Below, piece by piece: positions 10,638-25,187 of a DNA stretch of 64,000 nucleotides. A model generated the notes under the pieces. The model ran no database searches. It was not told where the DNA came from and was given only the letters and a program-made list of their open reading frames with translations. Origin of the DNA: Cinclus cinclus (lineage: Eukaryota; Chordata; Aves; Passeriformes; Cinclidae); the NCBI RefSeq assembly GCF_963662255.1, contig NC_085060.1, positions 5,829,630 through 5,893,629 on the forward strand, read 5' to 3'. Each line of letters opens with the position of its first letter. The stretch's first letter is position 1. The translations under genes and the position numbers were made by a program.

Positions 10638-13600
10638 AAGAACGGACACCACTCATTAATTTATTAAAACCATCCTACAAAATATTTGATATTTACCAAT
10701 CATAGCATGCTTCTTTTCTTAAATAACACCAGTATACTCATTGACTCAGCTGAGAATAATAGACATCCATTTGGATGAAACTACTTATTTTATACTATTT
10801 CTGATTCTATGTCTGCTTTTTCCTCTTTTAAGTATTATCCAAATTATGTGCTGGGTTCTCTTTTTTGTCACTGCATTTTTAAAGGGCTTGCCTTGTCGCT
10901 CATTAGAACCTTTCAAGTGCAGCTCTGCCCAAGGGTTCTAACCTACATAGCATTCCTGCCATCACTCAGGCACAGAAATCTTGCCCTCACCTCATCAAAG
11001 ACAGATCAAACAGTTTGGGCCTAAGCTCCAGTTGGTGTAAAACTGCAGGGCACCTTTATTCAAAAGACATCTTTAAAGCAGACCTTTCTTCCCAAAATGT
11101 GCATTAGTCACAGCTGAGAACACAAACACCAACAGGTCTGGAACTCTTTTACTGTCTAAACCAGGTGCTAAAAGCACAGTATGAGCATGACACTCAGCCA
11201 CCACCCTACTCACCAAGGTGAATTATTGATTTTGAGGTCCCACTGCAAATCATGGACCTTCACACAGGCCTCATAGCTGACCTACATGACGTTGATGTTC
11301 CATGAATTTCTGTTGCATAATTAAATTCACCTCATCCACATTCTAAAGATGTAGAATTTAGCATAGCACAAAGAACAATCGTGCTTTGAAGTCTAATCTT
11401 GCCTAAACCAAGATATGATTTTGTCAGTGAAAATTATAACATTTATGCATCTTTCACTTGTCATAACAGATTTACTGCTTATTTTCTGTAGCCTATCCCA
11501 GGTAAAAGCATATTCTTACCATTCTATTGTCACAGTAGAGTTTAATAGTTTAAATATAGCATAGCTCAATATTTAAAGTTTTTTTCCTCTTAACATGGCG
11601 AAAGTAGCTGAAGAATAGATTTTGAAAAACTCCTCATTTCTGTAATGAATTTTAGAGAGGAAGAACAGATTAATGAGCAGTTAAGGAGTCATATAGGAGC
11701 CAAGTAGAAGCCAAGTTCTGAATCTGGCCTGCTAAATGGCCCTAGGAAACACTCAAGCTCTTACTATAAAAGCTTCTTTGTCCTTTTTGTTTTTCAGATT
11801 TAAATGGACATGATAACATCTTATGTATACCTGTATAGAGTGTTCAGATCCTAACATTCATTTTTGAGTGCCAGGAACTCTTCACATTATTACCAGAGAT
11901 TAGAATCATTCACCTCACCAAAACCCAAGGTTTTTACTGGGTCATTTTGGATGAGAAGACAGCATTAGGAAGGAGACAGTATAACTTTAATACTTCAGTG
12001 AAAAGTATATTAAACAGACGTGAAAATTAGTTGGACTAGGACTACTGAAAGAGAACTAAACAATTTTTCAGAATTCCTACTTGAAATTACTGGACTCATT
12101 ATTTATGATGGAGCTGGATGGCAAGCAGATGAATAAAACCTGGCAAAAGGCATTACAATGTCCAAGAACCAGAAGCCTGGCTATGAAATAACAGCAGTCA
12201 AGTTTTGAGTCATGATCCAAAATTCCCAGGAGGTCAGAATAGAAAAAAAAAAATGAAACTAAGTGAAAGAGAGACATTTCTGTGTAAATGCCCAATATAT
12301 CTAGGTACTTTTTTAGTTTTAGAGCTTCACACAAACAGAGCCAATGTGATTTATCTTAAAATTCAAACTTTAAACACTTAATCATCAGTATAAGTTAAAA
12401 GTTTTTAAAAAATATCCTGGTTGTTCAGTCAGAGCATCATTCCAAATTAAATTATCTATACTGAAAACTCAAGGCTTTAATTAATATGGGATAAGAAACA
12501 GCCTATAGGAAAATTGGTTTTATTATTACCAGTTTTCCAAGTGATTGTCTTATTCTACTGGAAATGTGACCTATCCTATTAACTGGGAAAAAACACAAGG
12601 CTGTGCTGAACTGAGGGATTATGGCTACATATTTCTGTAGACTGATTGCATTGGCTCACTGTGATGCATTGTTCAAGCACCTAACATTGAGCAAAGGATG
12701 AAAAAACATGAAAGGCAAACTCCTTTTGCAGAGGCAGTGTCGTGGAACACAGCAGATTCTGAGCAAGTACCTCATGTGCATTGTTCTTTTGTGCCTTACC
12801 ATCATGTCCAATTTTCCATTGCAGGACTTTGCCTTTTACACAGATGGATATTTTATGGAATTTGCTAAGGGCGTTGCAAGGCCAGGGCAGACAGAGCATG
12901 GACATGAATCTAATTTGGTTTGTGTTGGTGGTGCCAAATGTTTGAGCAAAAACTTTCCTCTTTTACTTTCCAGATTGTGTTTCTTCATGCCCATTTAGAA
13001 TAAATAATTTTATTCTTTACATATCTCATCTGGTATGCAGCTCTGATCTACTGTCTGACTCTAGATTTGCTACACTAAGCCCTTTCTGGGTTGGAAATGC
13101 CTCCAATACAAGCTCATAGAAATTTCTACATGCCCCAGGCTTTATTCCACACATAATAGTCAGTCTGCTAGGAATAGTTATGCCACTATTTATATCAAAT
13201 CTGAAAAAATTAGAAATAGGAACTTGCAGTACAACAGATCTGATTATTTTTTTGACCCCTTTAGCCAAGTAAGAGTTGGTGTCAGCTCATCTTAATCTTT
13301 AAGTTCACCTAAAATTCAAACCAGTCAGGGACAGCATATTTCAGAACACCCCAGAATGGAAAGTTCTGTTCTGCTAAACTGCTATAAGATCAGTAAAGTT
13401 TTTACTGGGCTAGAATCTGATGGAGACATTTCTTAGTGCAATCAAATCAACTGATTGTGCAATTCTAACACAGTGCAATACCTGAACAGCTTGCATACTA
13501 CGGTATTATTAGCAGTTAATGTGAAAAAGGCTAGGGCACACATTCAAAGTATGAAAATCTCAAACAAAAACGAATTTCTTTTACAGCTGTAAAAAGCTGT

Positions 13601-15521
13601 GCTCACATGTGACTACAACTACAATCAGCCTTCCCATCCCTCCAGTGGTCTCAGGCATGTTTTGCCTTCCACAAAGGAGGCACCCACACATATTCAGCAG
13701 TATTGTTTGTCCTGTGGCTTAAGTTACAGATGAAGCATTGCAAAGCATCTCCTCTTTTAGGAAGTCAGTGGCTGTCCTGGTCAAGGAAATCAACCAGCAG
13801 AAGTCATTGCAAGAGCCACTGCAGACCCTGTTACAGCTCCTTCATGCTTTTCCATATTGGCAACAGCTGCAGAAAAAAAAAAATAAAAAAGGAGCTAATA
13901 CCAGATGGATTTGACACTCCTTTTCACCAGGACAGCCATGAAAGGATACTCTTCTCTTCCTCTAAATGCCATTTTAATGCTGCTGCAGTTCACTGTCACA
14001 AACTCTGATAAGAACACACAATTTGCTTAAATGCTTATTAACCGACAAGAAATCCAGACTTATTTAGGAGAACAAAGGTAAGAAATCAAGCATTTAAAAT
14101 CTGCCACTATCCAAAAGGGTCACACTACTCTGTCATGGTCTGCGTTTCACACCTTTCATATAAAATTGTTGGATTTAGTGACACAAACTTTATAATCTTG
14201 CAGCTCGAAAGGAATTTGCATTAATAATACTACAAAGACAGATAAACCTCTGTTAGCTCATGCTTCAACAGACATGCCTTATTTAAAATATTCTGACATT
14301 GGAGTGGCAATTTCCCATCTTAGCAAATATCAGGGTCTTTCTACTTTTAAATTACCTCCATTTCTTACAGTAGTACCATTACTTTAAAATGAGGAAACAA
14401 ATGCATATTATTTAAAAATTCTAAGGAATCATTTGTATTATCATCAAGTGCTCTCAGAAATTACTTAAAATTTTTCAGCTTTCATTAAAAAAATCCTGAA
14501 GGTCCAAGCATGAAGAGGAATGCATGGAAACATCCAGTCTGTGGATCCTCACCAGGCCATAAGGATAAGGTAGATGCTAACCTGTCAAAGCCTAGGATCC
14601 CTACAATTACATTTCAGCACAAATGTAGGCACCTAGAAGGTTTTACAGGTTTGAAGACCCTCTAAAATACAACTTAGATGAACAGAAAGGGCCACGTGCC
14701 CATTCTCACACCTCTGTGACCAACATGTGCTCTAGAGCTGGCAAGTTCCCTCCCCATGTGAACTCATGTTCCCGTGACTTCCATTTCACCCTACTGCTGC
14801 AAAAGGCAATCCCCAATTTCAAAAATATAATTTTCATCTAGATTTTCTGACACTGTTTTCCCATCTTCTCTAAGTGTTTGATGTTACTGTGTCCTCTTCC
14901 TTTATATTCACAGATTGAAACTTGTTTGGTTCAATTTCCATTGCATAAAATATAAATGCAGTAGAAAATGAGTAATTTAAGGATGAGTAAGAAGTAATCT
15001 AAGGTCAACAGAGAACCAGGCAGTGATTTTTCAAGACAGTATGAAACAACTGAAATGGAGCAGCTCACATAAACAGCCTATTTAGCTTATTCCAGTGTCT
15101 CTTCTTAATGAGTCTTTCAGAAAATAGACAAATGTGTCATATAAAGCTCACACTCAGCAGATGTAGGTCTCAGAAAGAGGCCTCTCTACAGATCCTCCAT
15201 GGTTGCACTGGGAAAAGCATTATCAGATTTCACTGTCTTTTAGGCTGTATAAATTCTTCCAAAAACAGAGGGAAAATGTCACCTCATGTTAAATATTGAT
15301 GCCTGCTCTCATACAGTGAATCATCCTCCAAAGTAGCATTAGGGTAGATGTATATTAAAACCTGTCACTGCAAAACTTCATTCCTTTATATAGGCAACAT
15401 AAACAATGCTGAATATACTGCAGAGCACAGAAGGAAGGACTCTTCTTCAGTGGAATCTTTTCTCACCACATAAAATTCCTGGTAATAAAATAGGCACAAT
15501 TTTTCCCGTCAGCTTCTGTTG

Positions 15522-15549
15522 TCTCTCTCTCTCTCTCTTTTTTTTTTCT
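15522..15549. repeat. (CT)n followed by T-run
   Basis: About eight CT dinucleotides run into a T homopolymer with one C, giving a polypyrimidine tract of roughly 28 bases. In the absence of an adjacent exon it is best called a simple repeat. Confidence 0.85.
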
Positions 15550-15927
15550 TTTGCTGTTTCTCCTACCTTTAAGTCTTCTTAGGCATCAGTAGAAAAAATA
15601 TTACCCATAAAGATCTGAAGTGGCCATAGTAATTGCAGAGCAATGTCAGCTGCAAGATCTAGGTCTGGGGGCCAGGCTGTTCCTCCCTTTTCAAACCATT
15701 TAACTCCAGAAAGCGAGCACACCAAATGTGCAAGCAAGCACACTAAATGCACTGCAATATGTTAATCTAGCCACTGCCCTGATTTAATTGGCCCAGAAAA
15801 TTGCTTGAGGTGTTTGTGACTGCAATTAAGGCTAGAAAAGTCTGGAAACGCAGTCTTTGGTGGTGAAGGGATTTTGTAAAATTTATTTTTAAGAAACTAA
15901 ACCCTCTCTTAGCTAAGACTCATGGGC

Positions 15928-15948
15928 TTAATTAGAGATTAATTAGAG
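15928..15948. promoter_or_regulatory. Paired TTAATTAGAG repeat, candidate homeodomain site
   Basis: TTAATTAGAG occurs at 15928-15937 and again at 15939-15948, an 11-bp period of about one helical turn. TAATTA is the core of many homeodomain binding sites. The surrounding 200 bases hold further TAAT and CAATTAA motifs. The repeat is read directly; regulatory function is inference and needs conservation or chromatin data. Confidence 0.35.
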
Positions 15949-18226
15949 TTACTTGCTGCTACTTAGTTGAATTATAGCTCAGCAGACATATTTTTAAGTG
16001 GCAGGTATAAACTTCAGCCTTTTCTATCTCTCCTTTTTGTTTCTGCCTCCAACAATCAGAACATCCTCAATCAGCAAATTCATTCAGTTCAAATCAGAGC
16101 AATTGTCCATGTCTGTCCTTATCTTCACAACTTGATACCTACTATAATTTGTCCTAATCAATTGAAATTAATTTTGAGAGAACAATGACCCTTACCTTCC
16201 ACTGTTACCATGCTGTGGCCTGTGACCCTGCAGCTGGAAATAAGTTACTGTGCATTAGAAATATCCAGCTGCATGTACAGAGATAAAAGTAGGGAGGTGG
16301 CTGCACCAGAACAACATGCAAATTATCTTGTTTGGTCCACAAATCAGACAAAAAAAAATCTCATATGAAAAGCACAAATAACAATAACTGATGTAGCAGC
16401 TATGGGTGAGATATGGGAGTCCATTTCTGTTTAGACTCCCAGAGAGATTTTTCAGAAGTGCTCAGCCTGGAATAGAGCTCAGCACAAACCATGGCTAAAA
16501 AACAGAAAGCTTGTCTGCAGGAATCTAAAGTTCCTTTTGCAAGACTCTCAAACATCATGGAACAGGAGGTCAAACACACTCCTTCAAAAAGTTCAGTAAA
16601 ATTCTGAAACTGAGTACATGTAAACTGAGGTTTATACATAATTTTAAATTAGCAAATGCTCAACAACACTGACTTCAGTTTGACCTATCCATTTCTGAGT
16701 TTACTATTATTCTAGATAACAGCAGCAGATGCAATTTCAATACTTACATGATTCATTTTCATTAAGCTGGAATGGCATCATGTTGTTATTGTCTGGTTAT
16801 TTGGGTTTAGCAGGGCCAGCAGAATGTTCTTCTGTTGAGTTTGGTGGTTATTTTTGGGAGAGGTTGTTTTTTAAACAGGCTTTTCTCCAATCCTGTTGTC
16901 ACAGCAACAGTGGACATAACTAGCTGACACAATTTTTTCCTCTAAACCTTCAGTGCTATTCAGATTGCAGATTGAATTTAATAAGCCAATTTAACAGCCT
17001 TCCTGAATCTAATTGCAAGTTTTGCTAATAGTATGACATTATCATTTTCAATACATTCTGAAAGATTTCAATAAATTCTTTTCATATAGACAAGTGAGAT
17101 TTCTTTGCTTAAATATATGTTATGAGCTTTCTCCCCTTAGTATTCAAACAGATAAGCATTCACCCTTGTAAATTTGGATCTTTTCTCACCATTTGAAAAA
17201 GAATGGCAAGAGTAGAAACATTTAGAGGTCTTTGTTTTACAGTGAAAAGGCTGCATTTCCAATTATTATATACTAAGGACATATACTTTTGGGATTTCTT
17301 TTAAGGAAAAAAATCCGCTCAGTCTACCAGATTTCCCCCTGATTTTATAGGTTCAACTCATAAGCAATGAATCTGTTCTAAGGATGAACATATTCACCTT
17401 AAAACAATAAAACTTAGCTCAGTGCCCTGCCTTGAACAGAGCAGTTTTAAAGTGGTGAGCCCATGCTATTACACCAATATAATCTAAATAACACATTTCT
17501 CTTAAAGGACCTCTAAAACTCAGTGGTAACAGCTCCATGGCACTCTCAAAGGTAACCACATCACTGAGGTGCAGCACTGCTGTAGTTGATACAGATGGAT
17601 CATTCAATCCACAGCACAGCCCATAACCCCACTGCATCAGAGAGCAACAGTCAAGCAATGAGGATATTTAGTCACAAAGAGCCATGACACTGAGCCTGTG
17701 CAGTTTTGTTTCACTAAACTTACTAGGACTGAAATTTGTCTGAAAGGCGTCGTTGTAATTTTGTAGGAAAGATACGTTATATGGATTTTTTCAATCACAG
17801 AAAGAGCGGGCTTTGGGTTTGCTAAGCAGAGCCTGCAATGGCAATGTGCTGTCCTGAACAAAAGGAGTAAGGGCCTTGAACTGATTCAGCCAAAAATTCG
17901 GAGTTTTCTACCCTTTCAAGGAAAAATGATTATGCCATATACGTCTAAGGCATCAGAGTTTGACAAGTAGAATCAGGTCACTCTTAGGACTGGAAGTGGT
18001 GATTTGTGCTATCATTTTTCAAAAGGAAAAATTTCCTTTTAACACAAGCACGCAATGCATACTCCAAGTCACAAAGCACATTGTATTCCTGTAGTATTGG
18101 AAGATTTTATAAGAGTGGTGTGTGAAGGCATTCTGAGGGTACCTACTGCAAATCACAGAGGGCTTTGTACAGAAATCAAGGTTTCTTGAAATTGTACCAG
18201 TTCAGACACTAAGAGCTTTCAGACAT

Positions 18227-18292
18227 AAAACAAAAACAAAAACAAAAAAAAACAAAAAACAAAAACAAAATAAAAATAAAACAAAACAAAAT
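18227..18292. repeat. A-rich (A3-5C)n low-complexity tract
   Basis: About 65 bases made almost only of A with single C's (and two T's) at 4-10 base intervals. No transposon body is recognisable on either side, so I call it a simple repeat. Confidence 0.92.
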
Positions 18293-21200
18293 TGTCAAAT
18301 TTAACCTGAATTTAACCTGCTTTTGCCCAGGTTTAAGCAGTCTGTGGCAAACTTGGTGCTGCTGGGGTGAGATTCAGAATGCCTAATCTAGTTGTATCAC
18401 ACAATAGTCACAAGTTTGATTTTGAATACTATTTCCTGGTCTTCTCTGCTTTCCTGTGTTGAATTGCTGGAGTTCAGAGCTCTTGAAAAGTTGATTTAGT
18501 TTATGAAACAGTATATGGATCTCTGCTATTGCAGAGATACAATTCAAATCAATATGACTATGATGGATCTTAATGATGCTTCACAATGTGGGCATGTGGA
18601 CACTTAGGAGTTAATTCAAGGTAATCAAATAAATTTATATAATTTAATTTTTAAATGAGACCTGATTCCCTGTACTAGTGGTTTTCATATCTGTTTTTCC
18701 TGTCAGACTCCACTACTAAGGCTCTTCAGCTTTGCGGGCTATTATCTTCTCAGTTACCCAATTAAATAAACACTAATCAGCTTATTTAATAAACTAGCTT
18801 ATAATGTCTGTCCTGGCCTAAATTTATAACAGAGACAAACAGATATTCAAGATGTACAGTGTATTGTGCTAAAGTAAGCAATGGACTATATTTTATCTGG
18901 AGATAGAGGCCTGACTAACCACAGCATGTTTCTATGTGTTTTTTGGAGGAAAAAAAATGAGGATCAGTTCATCACACCACTCATATTTAAACCTAGGAAA
19001 TAGAAAAGACATATTTAAAAAAAATTCAACACATCTTCCATATTAAAATTAAATAAATATCCCTTTACATACAGCCTGTTCGGCAACATTTGGGATCAGT
19101 CTTTGCAGAACAAGCTGACAACATTTATCAAGACCTGAAGCAGCCAGAAGTTGACTTTCAAAAGTATCTTTTAAAATATGCACCTCTGTTCAGGCCTTTC
19201 CCAACTAATCCATCCATTTTGATAAACAAGCTGTGTAAAGGTAGGATCACATGGTATTAATGGTGATGTTGCAGCTGACACTCTGTCAGTAGAATGTGGT
19301 GGTTTGTCTCTTTTGGGTCTCCTAGCCTGGTGTAGGATTTTTCTGATTTTTGCCCCACTTGGGCTGCATTCCCTCTTGGCTCACACAACAGCCCCAGAGC
19401 CAGTCCTGCTCAGAGCAGTTTGGGGTGGAAGGGCTGAATTCCACTGAAAGAGAAAAGAGACAGGACTGCCTCAAACTGCAAGTTGCCCCAACCACAAAAA
19501 CTGCAGCTTTCTACCCTGTTTTACTAAATCCTCAGTACATCACCAACAGCCCAGTAAATGGAGAAAGTAATTTTCAAAAGCAAGTAAAAATTTCATTTTA
19601 TGCTAAGAATTACTATCTGGTCTATGCAAAACAGTGGAAAATCAACATTTGGCATTTGAAGGAATCTGTGGGTTTTTTTCTTTGTTTGAATGACCAAATC
19701 AATGGTTAAATACAGAAGATCATATAATTTTAATAGTTTCTTGGCCTTGATATGAAATTTTTAAAGCACTGTAGCCCTTTCCTTCAAAACAGTCATGTTG
19801 GCAAAGATGAATGTTTCAAACTCTGTTTGGAAATAGATCTACAGTTAAGATCCAAGGAAATCACTGAACATAAATCAAGGCAGACTCGGATGCACAGAGT
19901 GTATTTTGAAGAGGACTTCAGAGTAAATATAAAGTGATGCTGCTAACAGGGGGCCTGATCAAGGCTGACAAACTGTTTCTTCTCAAAGGCACAAGAGTCA
20001 ACAGCGAGGTTATGGGCAGTGTTTCAGATGGGATCCCACAGACCCTTCACGTGTCCCTGCAGAAGTAATCAAGGAGTAATCATCCCTTACTGAAGAGTTT
20101 TAGGATGAATAAATTATGAATTATTGATTTATTTATTCCTAATCTAGGAACATAGCATTATACAGAGATTCTGAGACTTAAGCAGAAGCAGTACTTCCTT
20201 TACAATAAGGAATGAGGCAAAATCTTTAAATATAAAATTTATAACCTTTAAAAAATCTTAAACCAGATCATCTGAAAAAGCAAGACTGAATTTTTTTGAC
20301 ATAACAGAGATACAAGCACAATAAATAAATAAATTGTTTTTTTATTCAGTTAAAACATTTCATGCCTCACCAGACCTTTTTTTTCCTAAAATTTGTTGTT
20401 TCAGAAGAAAAGCCCCAAACAAGCAGTTAATATTTTTACTCTAACTGATCAAAACTCATTTTTCTCTTTATTTTTGGTTCAATTTCTAAAACAAAATTCA
20501 GTCTTTCCAACACCTTTAGCCAACTTATGTCTCATTGTTAAGACATGTTTAAAGATTTATTTGCATAAAATTTCTTGGAAAAGCAACTTTTAGAAATGAA
20601 GCTTCAGGAGATCAAAAGTCTATCTTTGAGATTTCCTGTAAGGCGTTTGCACAGTGCTGGTCAATCACAGAGGTCAATCTTTCCCATATTAGGTATCTAA
20701 TATTAGATCTTTAAGTCTGTATTTAGAGACCAAAATCTTTGGCCTGATTTTTAACAAGAAGAGAATTTCTCACCTATCTGCAGAAACTGAAGTTCAAACA
20801 ATTTGCCTTACACTCTTTTCTCTCTCAATGTCATAGAAATGAGAAATAAATGTAAATTTAAAATGGGATATAGAAGACTTCTGAGCTCCCCAAATGCACT
20901 GTGAGGATAAAATGTCAAGTCTGATGAATGTATCTATGATGTACATTGTGAAAAGTTTATCAATTATATATAAGGAAAGGATTAGAGGCAATGTCACTGT
21001 AACAAAGTAGATTAAAATAGTTCTAACTGCTTTGAGAAACACCTTTCCTTCTCCATCTGCCCTATCAGCTCATACCCAACCAACAATCACTTCTCATGTG
21101 TACATCATTATTCTCAGCAAGTAACAGGAACAGACAAAACATTTCTGCCTTTCATAATATTTCTTGCATTAATTGAGACTAAAATGCTAAGAGAAATGTC

Positions 21201-24200
21201 ACTGCTGTTTGGAAGAACTGTGGGCTAAATCAAAAACACTGGCTTCACAAAACTACAGTTCCTCAGGATCACCATTAAAATCTCTTTCTCCATCATATCC
21301 ATACTCACTTGCTCTAAAAGATGTCCTTGTGATATCTAATATTTTATCTAGGAAACAACAACCAATCCATAGAAACAGCCACATTTTCTGTAGCTTCACC
21401 ACTGGAGTTTGGCCTGGGAAATACTCCCCAGAACATGCTGGCTCTGAAATTCATTTGGCTTCCAGTAGCTGAGCTATAACCAACCCAGCAAAAGAGAGCA
21501 GATAAAAGGTACCAGGATACTAAAGATGACATGTGGGTGTCAAGGCTACTGATTATTAAAGGAAGTGATGAATTGTCAGGTAGGATAAAACTACAGACAC
21601 ATGGCTGCCTTAAACTTAATATTTTTCTCTCTTTCACACCCTTGTGCAAAGCTGCTACAAAAGATGTGAAATAATGGTTTTGACAGATTTATCTTCCCCC
21701 CAGACCAGATGTGTTGATCTCCCTTAGGTTCTTTAAACAGAGTTAAGGCAGATTTTAATCTTTCTGTGCCCACTGTGGCAGCTGTACAAACACTTAATTA
21801 ACATAAGAATGGTGATAAGTATGTGCTATTAAAATTGGGAAAGGGGGCAGTGTTTTTCTGTATCCTTTATATCTCACTGCATTTTTTGCTATGAGTAGGT
21901 GCTAAATTGGGAATGAATAAATCCATTTAAAACCCACACTTGGCATCCAATGTACGCTTGTTCTCTTACAGATAAACCAAATTTTTAGATTGACAATTTT
22001 TGCATCTGTTCAGTGCCAAGGCAGCCTGTTGTTTAATATGAATTTGAAAAAATACAGAAAGAAAAGGGGCTTTTTTTCTCTGGGAAAAAAAAGAAAAAAA
22101 AGTAGAAAAACAAAGAAATCCAAATTCTTGAAATGCTTTTTCTTGCAGTTTTCATTTGCATAGAGCTCAGGCTATGGTATGTAGTGTCTGTTAACTCTGC
22201 TACTAATATGGCAACATGGTGAATTTTATTTTAGGAGATTATGAGTTACTTTTTCTTTGAGGCCTTTAACAACTTTAAATTTAACTGCCTTTCTTAGCCT
22301 TCTCTTGATACTTCAGTAGAAATATTACTGAGAATTTGCTGAGGCACTCTCAGTAAATGGTGAGTGCAGGATTGTTTTTTATGAAGAAGAGAAGCAAGAC
22401 AGTTGATCTTCTGCATATTTAAGAATTTATTTGATGTCAAATTAAGAATTTGCAAAAAAATTTACTTTTCCCAGCCTAGAAATCATCCCAAGATAAGGTC
22501 TACTCTGTCTGCTGCTCATTAGGGATACAGACATTGACCCTACTCTTCTGAAGTCCTAAGTTATAAAATTAAACTGGAAAACTGGTATCTCATAAGTTTC
22601 CTTGGTTTCTTCCTTTTCATATACACACATGAGCAAATAAAGCATTTTCTGTAGGCATGTATATGTACAGATATATATATATATATATATCTTTGTGTGG
22701 ATATACTTATATAAATAGATACATTTATATATATATGTATGTATAAATAAATGCTTCTTTCCTGCACCAGCTGTCACCTCTGAAGCATATGCCTGGCCAG
22801 AAAAGCAGGCAAATGCTTTTTGAAGCAGATACATCTTCTATTTCCATAGTGAGTTGGCAGGAGGTGGTAGTAAGGATTAAGAAATTGGTTCTATTCTTGC
22901 TAAGAGCCAACTGGCTGGGAGGATGCTTTGGGGCATTGTGGATGTGATACGTTGGTAGTTCCTGAACTGAAGAGAAAGAATGAATTTTCATGTGGATATC
23001 TGAAACCTCTGTCTGTTCCATGCTCATCACACAGCTACCTTGCCTTCCTTTCTGCAAGGATGCTGCAAATCATGTCTAATGTCTCCAAGCCAAAATCTGA
23101 CAGGCTTTTCTTTACCTCTCTGACATATGTACTGCACATCCAGGTTCTTTGCAGCTTCTTCAAAATTAAGCAGGTTAATTTTTTCTCTCAGATGTCAGCA
23201 CACAGCTTTCATTACCCTGATTTTAATCTTACTCTGGTTTAACTTCTGCATAACCTCTTTGCAAATAGCAATGTGTCATAGACAGAGGAAATTAAAACCT
23301 AGACAGAGCCTTTTAGCCAAGAACCAATAACTTCATTAAATTACCTTGTCAGTAATGTAGAGAAATCAGGAGGAGCAACAGACAGTTCCTGCTAAGATCT
23401 CATCCTCATTTCCATTCTACACTGGAACTGGATTTTCAGTAGGTGAAAAACATAAAGACCTACCTAGGTGTGCTAATGTTCCACCCTCTACCCCCTTCAG
23501 ACTAGATGCTGCTCTAGTACACTCAGGTTTGTTCAAGACCATGGTATCATGGTTTCGTCTTTAGTCTGAGCCTTCCACTAACTGAAGTGTTTCCTGCCAG
23601 TAATGAAGTGTTTACCTGTGACACAAGATGGAGTTACTTGCCACTGGTGACTTGGGCTTGGTCAAGACTGGAACTAAGCCCTAGACATTCCTGTTCCTAC
23701 TGTCTTTAAGAGTATAGGCCTTCATTTGCTAACACAGGCCGAGTATGGGGGCTGGGTGCATCTGTCAAGGGCTGCACACACTCGTAAGCCAGCTCTTTGC
23801 AATCAGATTCTCTAGTTCTCTACTCCAGCTGCATCCCAGCCTGGAGCTGTCCTAGTGCATGCTCCACTCCCTGCACAAAATACCAGAGACGTGGAGTGTC
23901 TTCCACACAATTGACAACTTACATCTCATCCATGTCTAATGCCACAAATAACCCAAGGATGTAGGAGTGAAATTTTTACAAGTAGAGGAGAGAGACTAGA
24001 GTGTGATCAGCCTTTCTCTCCAGTGTGGAAGCACATCTCTCCTAATGAATCCTGCAGTTAATGGCTGGCCACTGTGGACTCTAGGCACATGTGAAGAATT
24101 TACTTCTTCAAAGACTGTTAAAAAATTCCTGTTCACATCACAACAAAAACCCAAAGGGTAATCACAGGAGCATCCCCAAAAGCATAGGGGAACATTCCAG

Positions 24201-25187
24201 AGAGCACAACACATCCCAGACCATTCACCTGGCAGGTGAGTGCCACTTTGAGGACCATCTGACTTCAGTCACAGGTGACAGTTGCATTAGATACTGCCAC
24301 AGTGCTTCTGCAGGCAAGCAGTAAAATGAACAAGTGGCAAAACTTGGCATCAAACAGCCCTGCATGGGAGTTCCTGCTTACCACGCACTGGCAGCCCCAA
24401 AGTTCTTCTATGCTGACTCCAGATTCACAGCACAATAATTGAAAGCAGCTTCAGGTACTGTCACCACTGATCCTTGTTGACAGTGATCAAAATTACTGCA
24501 TGGACCATTATGGTTTGAACTGAACAGACAGTACCTATAACCGAGAACCAAACCAATTTCCGATGTACAACAGAGTGGGCAAAATGGGAAGCGCAGGCAT
24601 AATGACTGCTAGTGAGTGGGTAATGTATTTTTATTCATTTGCCACAGCTTTCAAATTTCATAACAAAATAGAAGACATTGACATTTCCCCAAGAGCACAT
24701 AGAAAGTTCTTAGTCTCCAATTACTGCAGTTAAGCTAAAAATCGTGAGTGCAGTAAACTCTGACACTTTTTTTGCCTTTTAGATTAACTTTCAACTGCTC
24801 CTGGAAATGTGCAGGCATCAATTTTCAGAATTTACCCTACTTAATTTACTTTATTTTTTGTTAGTTCACAGAAAATGTACATAGGCACGAACTCTGACAG
24901 TTGCCATGGCCTCTTTGCTGCAGGTAGAAAAAATGTCCTTCCATCCAGTTAAAATTGATACAGAGTGTTCTTTTCTACTGAGAAAAATAGGTGGTAGCTT
25001 GAAAACAAATTACACCTTAAAATATCCTGCACAGTGAGGAGTGCTCTGTAGACGCAGAACATGCTCAAGAAATCAGAATAATGTAGAGCTCAAACAAGCT
25101 ATCCACCTACATACACCTTTCAGAGAGACTGATAGGATGAAAGAGAGCTATGCAGTTCCTCAGGACTATACTGACAAGAGAGGAATT
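18293..25187. other. Gene-free DNA, 18.3-25.2 kb
   Basis: No supportable gene. The longest frame (19350-19709, 119 codons) has no domain-like features. A short (AT)n lies at 22671-22690. The stretch 23.5-24.6 kb is somewhat richer in G+C and may be an old degraded repeat or non-coding exon, but I do not recognise it. Confidence 0.6.
22671..22690. repeat. (AT)n microsatellite
   Basis: Ten AT units, with more TA-rich sequence up to about 22743. It accounts for the Ile-Tyr-rich minus-strand frames that cross it. Confidence 0.9.

Larger units (their letters stand above)
9797..18226. other. Gene-free DNA, 9.8-18.2 kb
   Basis: No supportable coding gene, RNA gene or recognised transposon. Contents are a (GTTT)n tract at 10607-10637, a weak exon-like stretch at 13761-13914, a CT-rich run at 15522-15549, and a TTAATTAGAG paired repeat within an AT-rich, TAAT-rich segment around 15.75-15.97 kb. 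All open frames are about 100 codons or shorter and unrecognisable. Confidence 0.6.

Noticed and set aside
16790..16880. T/G-rich stretch that looked like an old retroelement
   Set aside because: No landmark of CR1 or a known LTR could be matched, so I left it unannotated.
19350..19709. 119-codon plus-strand frame
   Set aside because: Random-like composition with no recognisable motif. This length is expected by chance somewhere in 64 kb and six frames.
23500..24600. Slightly G+C-richer stretch considered as an exon cluster or old repeat
   Set aside because: No frame over 80 codons, no consistent splice signals and no recognisable repeat motif.
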